Below, piece after piece: positions 8,855 through 17,593 of a stretch of 64,000 nt of DNA. Each line of letters starts with the position of its first letter. Positions within the stretch are counted from its first letter, which is position 1. This DNA comes from Paenibacillus popilliae ATCC 14706. Its GTDB lineage: Bacteria; Bacillota; Bacilli; Paenibacillales; Paenibacillaceae. A program made the position numbers and the translations under genes. The notes under the pieces are model-generated. The model saw only the letters and a program-made list of their open reading frames with translations. It searched no databases and had not been told where the DNA came from. Location of the stretch: NCBI RefSeq assembly GCF_000315235.1, contig NZ_BALG01000080.1, positions 1 through 64,000 on the forward strand, given 5' to 3'.

Positions 8855-10705
8855 ATGTGTGGCATTGCCGGAATCTATCATTTTCTTGATCAACAACCAT
8901 CCGAACATATTATTCGCAGCATGATGGACCTGATCCATCACCGGGGACCGGACGATGCGAAGCTGTGGATCGGAGACCGGGTCGGCCTGGGCTTCCGCCG
9001 GCTGTCCATCATTGACGTTGCTGAAGGCGCGCAGCCGCTGAGCAACGAGGATGATTCGGCATGGATTATTTTTAATGGCGAGATTTATAACTATGTGGAG
9101 CTGCGCGAGGATCTGCTCAGCCGCGGCCATCAGTTCAAAACCAATACAGATACGGAATGTATCCTGCACCTGTATGAAGAATTCGGAACGAAGTGTGTCC
9201 ACCATCTCCGGGGGATGTTCGGCTTCGCGATCTGGGATCGGAACAAGCAGGAGCTGTTCTTGGCCCGCGATCATTTCGGCATCAAGCCGCTGTACTATTA
9301 CATGAACGACGAGATGCTCGCCTTTGGATCGGAGATCAAGAGCATTTTGGCCGTTCCGGGCGTGGCCCGACAGGTCAATATAAATGGCTTTTATAACTAT
9401 TTGACCTTCCAATACATTCCTGATCCGGAGACGATGTACGCGGGCATCTATAAGCTGCCGCCGGCTCATACGATGACGATTCCACTGGGGGGACAGCCTG
9501 TTATCGAGAAATATTGGGACCCGATGTTCGAACCGGTCGATCGCCCGCTTGCGCAGGTTATCGACGAGATTCGCCACGTCATGCGTGATTCAGTGGAGCA
9601 CCATCTGCACAGCGAGGTGGAGCGCGGATGCTTCCTGTCGAGCGGCATTGACTCGACGATCACGTCCACGCTCATGCGTTCCATCGAGCCGATCAAGACG
9701 TTCAGCGTCGGCTTCGAGGGGACGAATAATGAGACGATTATCGCCCGCGATACGGCCGGGCAGATCGATACCGCTCACTACGATCGGATGATTACGCAGG
9801 AGATGTATTTTGATGCGGTACCGCACGCGATCTGGCATCTGGACGAGCCGGTGGCCGATCCGTCCGCGATCGCGCTGTATGAGGTCGCGCGGCTGGCGAA
9901 GGAACATGTGACGGTCGTGTTGTCCGGGGAGGGCGCGGACGAACTGTTCGGCGGCTATCGCATCTACCGCGAACCGCATTCGCTGCGCTATCTGTCCTGG
10001 ATGCCGGAAGAAATGCAACGCGTCGTGAACAAGATGGTGCGCGCCTTACCGTTCTCTTTCTATGGAAAAAATTACTTGCTGCGGGGAACGACTCCGCTGG
10101 AGGAGCGTTTCCTGGGCAATGCCCATATTATGACCGACGATGCGAAGGCGGAACTGCTGCGCGTCGGCGCGGAAGAGATAGCGGCTTATCAGAAGCCGTT
10201 CGAGATCGCGCGCTGTTATTATGATCGCACCCGCCATCTGGATCCGGTGTCGCGGATGCAATATATCGATATGAATCTGTGGCTGCCAGGCGACATTCTG
10301 ATGAAGGCGGACAAGCTGACGATGGCGCATTCGCTGGAGCTGCGCGTCCCGTTCCTGGATCGCAGAGTGTTCGACGTGGCCCGTACGATCCCTGCTTCCT
10401 ACCGGATTGCTGAGAAGACGACGAAGTACGCGCTGCGCAAAGCGATGGAGGGCATTATTCCGGATTCGGTGCTCCACCGGCCGAAGCTCGGCTTCCCTGT
10501 ACCGATGCGAGATTGGCTGCGCACGGAGCGGGCCGGCATCATGTGGGAGGAGCTGGCTGCGAGTGGCATCGATCCGCTCGTCAACCTGAGCGCGGTGGAA
10601 GAGATGTTCAGACTCCACCGCAACGGCCAAGGCGATTACTCCCGCAAAATCTGGGTGCTGTACGTATTCGGACTCTGGTACCGGACGTATATGCACAAGC
10701 AATAA
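8855..10705 (+). CDS. asnB: Asparagine synthetase, glutamine-hydrolysing (AsnB)
   Basis: Makes asparagine from aspartate, glutamine and ATP via an aspartyl-AMP intermediate. The glutaminase domain starts M-C-G-I, so Cys2 becomes the N-terminal nucleophile. This fixes the start at ATG 8855 rather than the in-frame TTG at 8846, and AAAGGA sits 10 bp upstream. The synthetase half has the pyrophosphate loop SSGIDS (usual SGGxDS, with Ser for the first Gly) and the VLSGEGADELFGGY block. Length (616 aa) is typical. In related bacteria AsnB-type enzymes can also amidate cell-wall precursors, but asparagine synthesis is the simplest reading. Confidence 0.93.
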   Translation: MCGIAGIYHFLDQQPSEHIIRSMMDLIHHRGPDDAKLWIGDRVGLGFRRLSIIDVAEGAQPLSNEDDSAWIIFNGEIYNYVELREDLLSRGHQFKTNTDTECILHLYEEFGTKCVHHLRGMFGFAIWDRNKQELFLARDHFGIKPLYYYMNDEMLAFGSEIKSILAVPGVARQVNINGFYNYLTFQYIPDPETMYAGIYKLPPAHTMTIPLGGQPVIEKYWDPMFEPVDRPLAQVIDEIRHVMRDSVEHHLHSEVERGCFLSSGIDSTITSTLMRSIEPIKTFSVGFEGTNNETIIARDTAGQIDTAHYDRMITQEMYFDAVPHAIWHLDEPVADPSAIALYEVARLAKEHVTVVLSGEGADELFGGYRIYREPHSLRYLSWMPEEMQRVVNKMVRALPFSFYGKNYLLRGTTPLEERFLGNAHIMTDDAKAELLRVGAEEIAAYQKPFEIARCYYDRTRHLDPVSRMQYIDMNLWLPGDILMKADKLTMAHSLELRVPFLDRRVFDVARTIPASYRIAEKTTKYALRKAMEGIIPDSVLHRPKLGFPVPMRDWLRTERAGIMWEELAASGIDPLVNLSAVEEMFRLHRNGQGDYSRKIWVLYVFGLWYRTYMHKQ

Positions 10706-10744
10706 TCGGACTTTGGTTTAGAATAATATGATGATGATGATGAA

Positions 10745-10775
10745 AGGCGCTTTTCCATGGAGAGGCGCCTCTTTG
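10745..10775 (+). terminator. Weak terminator after asnB
   Basis: AGGCGC / GCGCCT stem with a 14-nt loop followed by CTTTG. Confidence 0.5.
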
Positions 10776-10801
10776 TCTCAGTAGGGGAGACGATAACGTG
10801 A

Positions 10802-10824
10802 CAAGCCCACCTCAAGTGGGCTTG
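10802..10824 (-). terminator. Hairpin 3' of the convergent exporter gene
   Basis: Perfect 9-bp arms (CAAGCCCAC / GTGGGCTTG) and a 5-nt loop, located 37 bp past the exporter stop codon. No U run follows on the minus strand, so termination would be inefficient. Confidence 0.45.
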
Positions 10825-10860
10825 GTGCATATGCGTGATCAGGGCAGCAGCTTGCTGTCT

Positions 10861-12477
10861 CTAGGTGGGCTGGGCTGAATTCCTGTCCGATCCTTCTTGG
10901 GCAGATCCCGAATTGCGCGTCTGGCTTGGGCCGTCGTGGGAGATGCGGCCGTTGCCGATCAGCAGGGAAATGAAGATGCCGGCGACGATGAACCCGAGTC
11001 CCGTCAGAAAGACGGACGAGAAGGAAGCCGACCATGCTTCCTTTACCGTGTTGAGTACGGCAATTTTGGCTTCGCCTTCAAGCGGCAGTATCGCCGGATT
11101 GATCAGAAGCTGGTATAGAGTGTTCGAATCCGTCCCGATCTGGTCGAGGACGGTCTGCGTCACCGGATCAGCATTCCGCATGGCTACGGTGATGTTCCTC
11201 GCGATATCGGCGTTCATAATGACGTTGAACAGCGTCGTGCCGATGGTGCTCCCGATGGAACGGAAGAAGGTCGTCGCCGAGGTGACGGTTCCGAGCTGCT
11301 CGCGGGGGAACTCGTTTTGGACGACGATGGTAATGAGCGGCATAACCAAGCCCATGCCGAACCCGAGCACCATCATGAAGCCGTAGGCCGTGAACGGAGT
11401 CGTGTGAATGCCCATGGTGGACATGAGCAAGAAGCCCAGGGCGCTAATCACCATCCCGGAAGTCATGACGGTACGGTAAGGGAGCTTGAGCACAAGTCGG
11501 CCACCGAGCACGCTGGCAATAATGAGCGCGATCATCATCGGTGTCATGGTGGACCCGGCCTGGGTCGGCGTAACCCCGAGGACGCCCTGCATGAACATCG
11601 GCACGAACATTATGGCGCCGAACATCCCGAGCCCGACCAAGAAGCCGAGTCCGACGGCGACATTAAAGACGCGGCCGCGGAACAGTGACATGTCGATAAT
11701 CGGATCAGCGGCGCGGTGCTCAATCGGAATGAAGACGAGAAACAACACCAGAGCCGCTCCGAAAATAAACAGACTGTAGGGGGATGTCCAGCCATACTTC
11801 GCACGATCGAGCGACAGGCCGTACAGTAGCAGCACAATCCCCGGAATAAGCGTGAAGATGCCGAGCCAGTCAATGTGAACCTTTTTGCTCTTGTCGCGTG
11901 GGCTGCCCATTGATTTCATCCCGATGAAAATAAGCGCCGTCGAGACCAGGCCGAAGGGGACGTTGATGAGAAAAATCCAGTGCCAGCTAATATGATCGAC
12001 GATCAAGCCGCCGAGAAAAGGCCCGACGATGGAACTGAGCCCGAAGATGGCCCCGAATACGCCCTGCCACTTCGCCCGCTGGGTCGGGGTGAACATCATC
12101 CCGATAATCGTCTGGGACATCGGCATGAGCAGGCCACCCCCGATTCCTTGAATGGCGCGGTAGCCGATCAACTGTTCCATGCTGACCGCGGTGGCGCACA
12201 GAAATGAACCGATGACGAAAATAATCCATCCGGTCAAATAAATAAACCGGCTTCCGAACAGATCCGCCAGCTTGCCGGAGAGCGGGATGACGGTAGTCGA
12301 ACAGATCATATACGCTGTCGTCACCCAGGCGAAGATAGCGAATCCGCTCAATTCTTTAATAATGGTCGGCATGGCCGTGCCTACGACGGTCTGTTCGAGC
12401 GAGCTGAAAAACATCCCCATAATGAGACCGATGAGAACCATGTTGCGACGAGACTGCGCTATGTCTTTCACCCCCAC
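10861..12477 (-). CDS. DHA2-family 14-TM drug:H+ antiporter (EmrB/QacA type)
   Basis: A proton-driven multidrug exporter. The protein (538 aa) has the N-terminal motif D-like segment SLEQTVVGTAMP, motif A-like GKLADLFGSR, motif B RAIQGIGGG and motif C-like GAIFGLSSIVGPFLGG, with 14 predicted helices. The start is GTG at 12477, preceded 6-7 bp upstream by AAAGGAGG. A second 14-TM exporter with similar motifs lies at 16-17.5 kb, and the ECF importer separates them. The substrate cannot be told from sequence. Confidence 0.9.
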   Translation of the reverse strand: MGVKDIAQSRRNMVLIGLIMGMFFSSLEQTVVGTAMPTIIKELSGFAIFAWVTTAYMICSTTVIPLSGKLADLFGSRFIYLTGWIIFVIGSFLCATAVSMEQLIGYRAIQGIGGGLLMPMSQTIIGMMFTPTQRAKWQGVFGAIFGLSSIVGPFLGGLIVDHISWHWIFLINVPFGLVSTALIFIGMKSMGSPRDKSKKVHIDWLGIFTLIPGIVLLLYGLSLDRAKYGWTSPYSLFIFGAALVLFLVFIPIEHRAADPIIDMSLFRGRVFNVAVGLGFLVGLGMFGAIMFVPMFMQGVLGVTPTQAGSTMTPMMIALIIASVLGGRLVLKLPYRTVMTSGMVISALGFLLMSTMGIHTTPFTAYGFMMVLGFGMGLVMPLITIVVQNEFPREQLGTVTSATTFFRSIGSTIGTTLFNVIMNADIARNITVAMRNADPVTQTVLDQIGTDSNTLYQLLINPAILPLEGEAKIAVLNTVKEAWSASFSSVFLTGLGFIVAGIFISLLIGNGRISHDGPSQTRNSGSAQEGSDRNSAQPT

Positions 12478-12629
12478 GATTGGCCTCCTTTCCGTACGCT
12501 GCGTCGCCTTCGAAGAGGGCTTCGCCGCGTGTGCTTCGTCTTTACTTTCTTCAGGTTAAGCGGTATGATGCGAATTGAATTTTCCGGTGGACGGGCAAGA
12601 GAAGGGTTGCAGCTCCTCCCAATCTGTAT

Positions 12630-12722
12630 TATGTTGGGTTGGGACATACGATTTTATGCGTCGGGTGCCGGTTCGGAAGGGTGGAAGTCCGTACCGGTCG
12701 ACACTTGGAAGATAAGGGGGGG
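12630..12722 (+). promoter_or_regulatory. Candidate cobalamin-like aptamer before the ECF operon
   Basis: The leader contains, in order, GGGTGCC, a CGGAA box, GGGTGGAAGTCC and CCGGTCGACACTT. This order resembles the conserved core of cobalamin riboswitches (GGTGCC, GGGAA, GGTGAAAATCC, CGGTCCCGCCACT). It runs straight into the GGGGGGG ribosome site of the EcfT gene, which would allow translational control. The spacing between boxes is compressed and several conserved bases differ, so this is tentative. The TPP riboswitch hallmark CTGAGA is absent. Confidence 0.33.
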
Positions 12723-12729
12723 AGAACCC

Positions 12730-13461
12730 ATGAGCTGGTTGCTTGGCATCGACCCCTTGACGAAGGGCATCTGGCTGCTAAGCACCGGACTGGCCGTCAT
12801 GATCAGCATGAAGGTGGAGTGGCAGGCCGGCTGGTTCCTTGCCGTCCTGCTCATTGCGCTGACCGGAACCGGGTGGTCGGCGCAGCGCTGGAGGCTGGTG
12901 AGCGTATGGATCGGCGGGTTCGCCCTTCCGCTTCTGCTGTTTCAGTGGCTGGTCCTGCCTGGCGATACGCCGTGGCTGACGGCAGGGAAGCTGACCTTGA
13001 CGCGGGAAGCCTGCCTCCAGTCGGTTGCGCTGACGCTCAGGGCAATGACGTTGTTCCTGTCATCACTCGTCTATGCGGGGACGACGGCGCCGCGCGATGT
13101 CGTCCTCGCTATGTCGCGTTACTTGCGACTGTCGGACCGCTTCGCGTACGCGGTGGCAATTGCACTGCGCTTCGTGCCGCTTCTGCTGGCCGAGACGGCC
13201 CGTATCCGGCACGCCGAGCGATTGCGCCGCCTCGTTCCGCCGCACAGCATAGCGGAACGGCTTGAGCGGCTGCATCGCGTCCTCGCCGGAGCGGCTGCGC
13301 ATACGCTTCGCCGGGTACAGGACGTAGCGACGGCGATGGAGGCGAAGCGCTTTGGGGCTGCCCCGAGGACGTATCGGCGCCGACTCATCTTCGCGGCCCC
13401 GGGCATCGGATTGGCCCTGTCCTCGGCGCTAGGAGTCGCCATCACCTGGTGGTACGGCTGA
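12730..13461 (+). CDS. ECF transporter T component (EcfT)
   Basis: The membrane scaffold of an energy-coupling-factor importer, linking the substrate-binding S protein to the ATPase. The start at ATG 12730 is set by a GGGGGGGAG site 7 bp upstream; the frame opens further 5' without one. Several membrane helices precede a cytoplasmic arm with the two EcfT coupling motifs, here ETARIRHAERLRR and AMEAKRFG. Length 243 aa. The gene order EcfT, S component, double ATPase corresponds to B. subtilis ykoC, ykoE, ykoD. Confidence 0.87.
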   Translation: MSWLLGIDPLTKGIWLLSTGLAVMISMKVEWQAGWFLAVLLIALTGTGWSAQRWRLVSVWIGGFALPLLLFQWLVLPGDTPWLTAGKLTLTREACLQSVALTLRAMTLFLSSLVYAGTTAPRDVVLAMSRYLRLSDRFAYAVAIALRFVPLLLAETARIRHAERLRRLVPPHSIAERLERLHRVLAGAAAHTLRRVQDVATAMEAKRFGAAPRTYRRRLIFAAPGIGLALSSALGVAITWWYG

Positions 13462-13481
13462 GCGGCCGGCAGCCCCGCGGA

Positions 13482-13524
13482 CCGGGGGCTTCACGGTCCG
13501 GGCGCAGGCGAGCCCCGCTTTTTT
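13482..13524 (+). terminator. Possible terminator between EcfT and the S component
   Basis: CGGGGGCT pairs with AGCCCCG (one bulge) around a GC-rich loop, then six T (13519-13524). If functional, it would attenuate the S-component and ATPase genes relative to EcfT or require a second promoter. Confidence 0.45.
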
Positions 13525-13625
13525 ACTTGCATTTCCAGCGCATGGCTTGTAACGTGTAAAGAAGAAAAGGGATGCTGGACTATCGCATCCTTCCGCATAT
13601 CCGCATAAGGGAGAGTTGATCGCAG

Positions 13626-14228
13626 ATGACATCATCCAACACGCGATTATGGCGCTCGCTTACCTTGAGCGAATGGGTGCTAATGGCCCTGCTGGCCGCG
13701 GCGAACGGGGTGCTCACGAGCGGCTTGTCCTGGCTGAACAAGCTGCTGCACTCGTTGGGCGGACCGATGCTGACGTCATCCATCGTAGGGTTATATATGA
13801 TTTACGGCCTGCTGGCCGCCTATGTAATTCGCAAGCCAGGCGCGGCAATGTTGACCTATGCGCTCGGCGCCGTCGTTCAGATCCTAGTCGGCACCGCCTA
13901 CGGCGCCTGGTCGGCGATTGCGGCCGCGCTATGCTACGGCATCGTCATTGAGCCGCTGCTGTATCTGTTCCGTTACCGACGTTACGACTGGGGGGCCATG
14001 CTCTTTATCAGCTTGGCTGCGGTCCCGATCTGGTTCGTCGTCTCCGCCTTCATGTTCGGTTACATTTATTATGAGACGTGGGTATGGGTTGCGACGATCG
14101 TGATTCGCTGTCTCAGCGGCCTTGTGCTTTGCGGCGTATTGACGAAGCTGATCGGCGATCGGCTGGCACCCGCCCGGGCTGTCCGCCCGTTTGCTCTGGG
14201 GCAGGCCTACCGCGAGCATCGGGGATAG
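13626..14228 (+). CDS. ykoE: ECF substrate-binding S component, YkoE family
   Basis: Membrane S component that captures a vitamin precursor. In B. subtilis YkoE is assigned to thiamine or hydroxymethylpyrimidine uptake and sits under a TPP riboswitch. The 200-aa protein has about five or six hydrophobic helices and the YkoE-typical block AAYVIRKPGAA, then a small-residue-rich helix and the FRYRRYDW segment. GGGAG lies 11 bp before the ATG. The ATPase gene follows 10 bp downstream. Confidence 0.85.
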   Translation: MTSSNTRLWRSLTLSEWVLMALLAAANGVLTSGLSWLNKLLHSLGGPMLTSSIVGLYMIYGLLAAYVIRKPGAAMLTYALGAVVQILVGTAYGAWSAIAAALCYGIVIEPLLYLFRYRRYDWGAMLFISLAAVPIWFVVSAFMFGYIYYETWVWVATIVIRCLSGLVLCGVLTKLIGDRLAPARAVRPFALGQAYREHRG

Positions 14229-14238
14229 GGGGGCCATA

Positions 14239-15834
14239 ATGGAATTTTTGCGTGAAGAGGTCATGCGCATCGAGCGCGTGACCTTTACCTATTTGGGCGC
14301 GGACGAACCGGCCCTCTGCGATTGCAGCTTCACGCTGTGCCGGGGCGATATCGTCTATATCGCCGGAGCGAACGGCAGCGGCAAGACGACGCTGTGCAAG
14401 CTGCTGGCCGGCGTGATGCAGCCCCATGAAGGTACGCTGCAAGGGAAGTTGGCGCCGCCGGAGGGCATGCCGACCGCATTGGTCGGCTTGGCGCTGCAGG
14501 ATGCCGATTCCCAGCTTATCCTCGGTACCGTTGAGGACGAACTGGCCTTCGCCCCGGAAAATATGGGGCTGCCTGCAAATGAGATAATGTGCCGGGTGGA
14601 GGAGCAATTGGATAGGTTCGGGTTGGAATCGCTGCGGGAGGCGCCGATTACGGATCTGTCAGGGGGAGAAAAGCAGCGGACGGCTCTCGCTTCGGTCATG
14701 ACGATGGACCCGGAGGTATTTATCGTAGACCAGGCGTGGAGTCATCTGGATGAGGCCTCCCGGGAACGGTTCCTGCAGACGCTTCGCGCGGGGCGGCAGG
14801 CTGGGCGAACGGCGGTGCTGGCCGGGGCCCGGCTGGAAGATTGGATCGGGAGGTTGCCCGATGTGCGGCTGCTGTTGCTGAAGGAGGGGCGCATCATCTA
14901 TGATGGTGTCCTGCAAGAAGCAGAAGTGACCGCATTGGACAAGTTGCGGATGGCTGCGCCGGTGCGGCCATCTGTGCAGCCAATCGCTGTGCCGGATAAG
15001 AGGCCAGCCGGAGTCCCTGTGCATAGGGCGGAGCGGCTGCCTGGCAAGCATCCAGGGGAAGCCCCCGTCCTCCACGTGAGGGGCGTTTCGTTCCGGTATG
15101 GGAAAAGACGGAAGGATATCGAGAACTCCAACGGCCGGGAACAGGCGCTTCGCGAGGTCTCGTTCGAGCTGTATCCGGGGCAATGCTTGCTTCTTCGCGG
15201 ACCGAACGGAGCAGGCAAATCAACCTTGTTCAAGCTGCTGACGAAGGGCATGCCGCGACAAGCGGGACGGATGTCCGGAGAGATTCGGCTGGCTGGACAG
15301 CCGCTGCAGCGCTGCTCCGTCTACGAAGCGGCCCGCCTGATCGGGTATGTCCCGCAGCAGCCGGAAGCCGGACTGTTCGGCCGTACCGTTGAAGAAGAAG
15401 CGCTCGATGCGGCCGGTATGGCTTGGCGGAGCAGCCGCTTAAACGCCTCGGTGTCGCCGGCACAGGCCACACGGGAAGAGTCCGTTGCGGCGATGGCAGA
15501 GGAACTGCTCCAGACAACGGGGCTGTCCCGTAATCGTCGCCGCCATCCTCACGATCTGCCTGCCGGAGCTATCCGGCTGCTTTGTGTCGCGTTGGCTGGC
15601 CTGCACCGGCCCGCCGTGCTGCTGCTCGATGAGCCGACAGCGGGTCTCGATGCCGAGGGCGCCGCGCTGATACGGGACTGGTCCCTTGCACAGGTCGAGC
15701 GGGGCTGCGGCTTGATCGTCATCACCCATGACAACATATGGGATGAGACTGCTCATCCGCAGTTGGCTTCGGCCTATATGGAGGCGGGCCATTGGTTTGG
15801 CGCGGACGTGCGGTGGAGCCCAGGGCCGGAATAG
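14239..15834 (+). CDS. ykoD: ECF transporter double ATPase (YkoD-like), asymmetric catalytic sites
   Basis: Two ABC ATPase domains in one chain (531 aa) power the ECF importer. Domain 1 has Walker A GANGSGKTT (43-51) and a good signature LSGGE (140-144), but the Walker B glutamate is glutamine (VDQ, Gln165) and no switch histidine is visible. Domain 2 has Walker A GPNGAGKS (321-328), an intact DEP (Asp464-Glu465) and His497, but a degenerate signature LPAGA (440-444). Pairing across the dimer therefore gives one intact site and one degenerate site. ATG 14239 was chosen over an upstream frame extension because GGGGGG lies 5-8 bp before it. Confidence 0.9.
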   Translation: MEFLREEVMRIERVTFTYLGADEPALCDCSFTLCRGDIVYIAGANGSGKTTLCKLLAGVMQPHEGTLQGKLAPPEGMPTALVGLALQDADSQLILGTVEDELAFAPENMGLPANEIMCRVEEQLDRFGLESLREAPITDLSGGEKQRTALASVMTMDPEVFIVDQAWSHLDEASRERFLQTLRAGRQAGRTAVLAGARLEDWIGRLPDVRLLLLKEGRIIYDGVLQEAEVTALDKLRMAAPVRPSVQPIAVPDKRPAGVPVHRAERLPGKHPGEAPVLHVRGVSFRYGKRRKDIENSNGREQALREVSFELYPGQCLLLRGPNGAGKSTLFKLLTKGMPRQAGRMSGEIRLAGQPLQRCSVYEAARLIGYVPQQPEAGLFGRTVEEEALDAAGMAWRSSRLNASVSPAQATREESVAAMAEELLQTTGLSRNRRRHPHDLPAGAIRLLCVALAGLHRPAVLLLDEPTAGLDAEGAALIRDWSLAQVERGCGLIVITHDNIWDETAHPQLASAYMEAGHWFGADVRWSPGPE

Positions 15835-15969
15835 CGTTACGTGAATCCGACCGGATCGCGGCCTAGACAAGAGCATGCTAAGATAGCAGATACCGGCAAC
15901 ATGCGTGACGAGATGCAGGACCAGTTTGAAAAGAAACAGAGAGCAAGTGATAGAGAAGGGAATGAAGCA

Positions 15970-17478
15970 ATGGGAAGCACTGCAACGATGCAGGCCGGGC
16001 GAGAACGGAAGCTGGTGACGCTGGCCCTGTTATTATCAACATTTTTGGCGGCGATTGAGGTTACGGTCGTCAGCACTGCGATGCCGAAGATCGTCTCCGA
16101 TCTGGGGGGACTCAAGCTTATCAGTTGGGTCTATTCCGCCTATTTGCTGACGACGGCTATCTCGACGCCCTTGTTCGGCAAGCTAGCTGATCTGTTCGGC
16201 CGCAAAAAAATCTTTATTTTCGGCTCTATTTTATTCGTCGTCGGCTCCATGCTGTGCGGCTCATCTTCCAATATGACGCAAATGATTCTGTTCCGGGCCA
16301 TCCAAGGAATCGGCGCCGGTGCTGTCATGCCCGCCACCTTCACCATCGTGGCGGATATCTTCACCTTGGAGGAACGCGCCAAAATTCAGGGGCTATTCAG
16401 CTCCATTTGGGGCATAGCCGGTCTGGTCGGCCCATTGGTGGGCGGATTTTTTGTCGATTCGCTTTCTTGGCACTGGATCTTTTTCTTTAACGTGCCGTTC
16501 GGCATGATTTCGGTATGGATGATCGCCAAGCTGTTCCATGAGAAGGTGGAGAAGAAGGAGAAGCCGATCGATTACGCCGGTGCGGCGACCTTCTCGATTG
16601 GGATGACGGCCTTATTGTTCGCCATTATTACCGGCGGGCAGAACATTGCCTGGACATCCCCATGGATGTTCGCGCTGCTCGGCTTGGCTGCGGTGTTCCT
16701 CATCTGGTTCTACCGTATCGAAAAAACGGCACAGGAACCGATGGTTCCGTTCCAGTTGTTCCGCATTAAGGACATCGCCATCTCCAATCTCGTCGGCTTC
16801 CTCGTCAGCAGCGTGCTGATGGGTATCAATTCTTACATGCCGCTCTGGATTCAGGGCATCATGGGACGTAGCGCCACCAGCTCCGGCATGGCGTTGACGC
16901 CGATGTCCATCGGTTGGCTCATCGGTTCGATTATTGGAGGCCGCATGCTGCTCAACATCGGCCCGCGGCTGACCTCTTCCCTCGGCATGACGCTCATTGC
17001 CGCCGGATCGATTTGGCTGGCATCCATTACGAGCGCCACGTCGATGTGGATCATCGTCGCGCTGATGACGGTATCGGGACTTGGCTTCGGGTTCTCGATT
17101 ACCGTGTTCACGATTATTGTCCAGTCGTCGGTCGATTGGAATATGCGAGGCGCTACAACGGCGCTGAACACGTTCGTGCGTACGCTCGGCCAGACCATCG
17201 GCATCGCGGCGCTCGGCACCTTCCTAAATGAACGCATCGCGTCCATGGTACGACTTGCCGGGCCAGACGTCGCTTCGCGCATTTCAGACGATGATCTGAA
17301 CCAGTTGTTGAACCCGGAGAGCGCCAACCGACTGACGCCGGATGTCATGAACAGTCTGCGCACGTTCCTGGAGATCGGACTCAAGAATGTGTTCCTCGTG
17401 ATGGCGGCCGTCGCCATTATCTGCCTTGGATGCACCTTGCTGATGCCGAAGGGCAAGCTGAACAGCAAATCGCATTGA
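15970..17478 (+). CDS. DHA2-family 14-TM multidrug exporter
   Basis: A proton-coupled exporter of the EmrB/QacA group (502 aa from this start). It has EVTVVSTAMP in helix 1, GKLADLFGRK (motif A), RAIQGIGAG (motif B) and SIWGIAGLVGPLVGG (motif C). The frame can be extended upstream to GTG 15841, but ATG 15970 has AGAAGGGA 9 bp before it and begins just ahead of helix 1, matching the family. It is expressed away from the ECF operon by its own signals or by read-through. Confidence 0.88.
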   Translation: MGSTATMQAGRERKLVTLALLLSTFLAAIEVTVVSTAMPKIVSDLGGLKLISWVYSAYLLTTAISTPLFGKLADLFGRKKIFIFGSILFVVGSMLCGSSSNMTQMILFRAIQGIGAGAVMPATFTIVADIFTLEERAKIQGLFSSIWGIAGLVGPLVGGFFVDSLSWHWIFFFNVPFGMISVWMIAKLFHEKVEKKEKPIDYAGAATFSIGMTALLFAIITGGQNIAWTSPWMFALLGLAAVFLIWFYRIEKTAQEPMVPFQLFRIKDIAISNLVGFLVSSVLMGINSYMPLWIQGIMGRSATSSGMALTPMSIGWLIGSIIGGRMLLNIGPRLTSSLGMTLIAAGSIWLASITSATSMWIIVALMTVSGLGFGFSITVFTIIVQSSVDWNMRGATTALNTFVRTLGQTIGIAALGTFLNERIASMVRLAGPDVASRISDDDLNQLLNPESANRLTPDVMNSLRTFLEIGLKNVFLVMAAVAIICLGCTLLMPKGKLNSKSH

Positions 17479-17511
17479 ACCGACCATCCCTTGCGGAGCG
17501 GTTTTTTTAAA
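17475..17511 (+). terminator. Weak terminator after the exporter gene
   Basis: Short AACCG / CGGTT stem followed by seven T. Confidence 0.4.
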
Positions 17512-17593
17512 CATAAAGTAGGAAAATATGGATTTGTGTCGAATGGATATAGGGGAATTGTCGAACTACCTTCAGCCAAAGGAGCCGTCCTCT

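Noticed and set aside
12580-12729. TPP riboswitch before the YkoE-type importer
   Set aside because: The conserved CTGAGA and the GGATAATGCxxGCG-type core are absent; a cobalamin-like pattern fits somewhat better.
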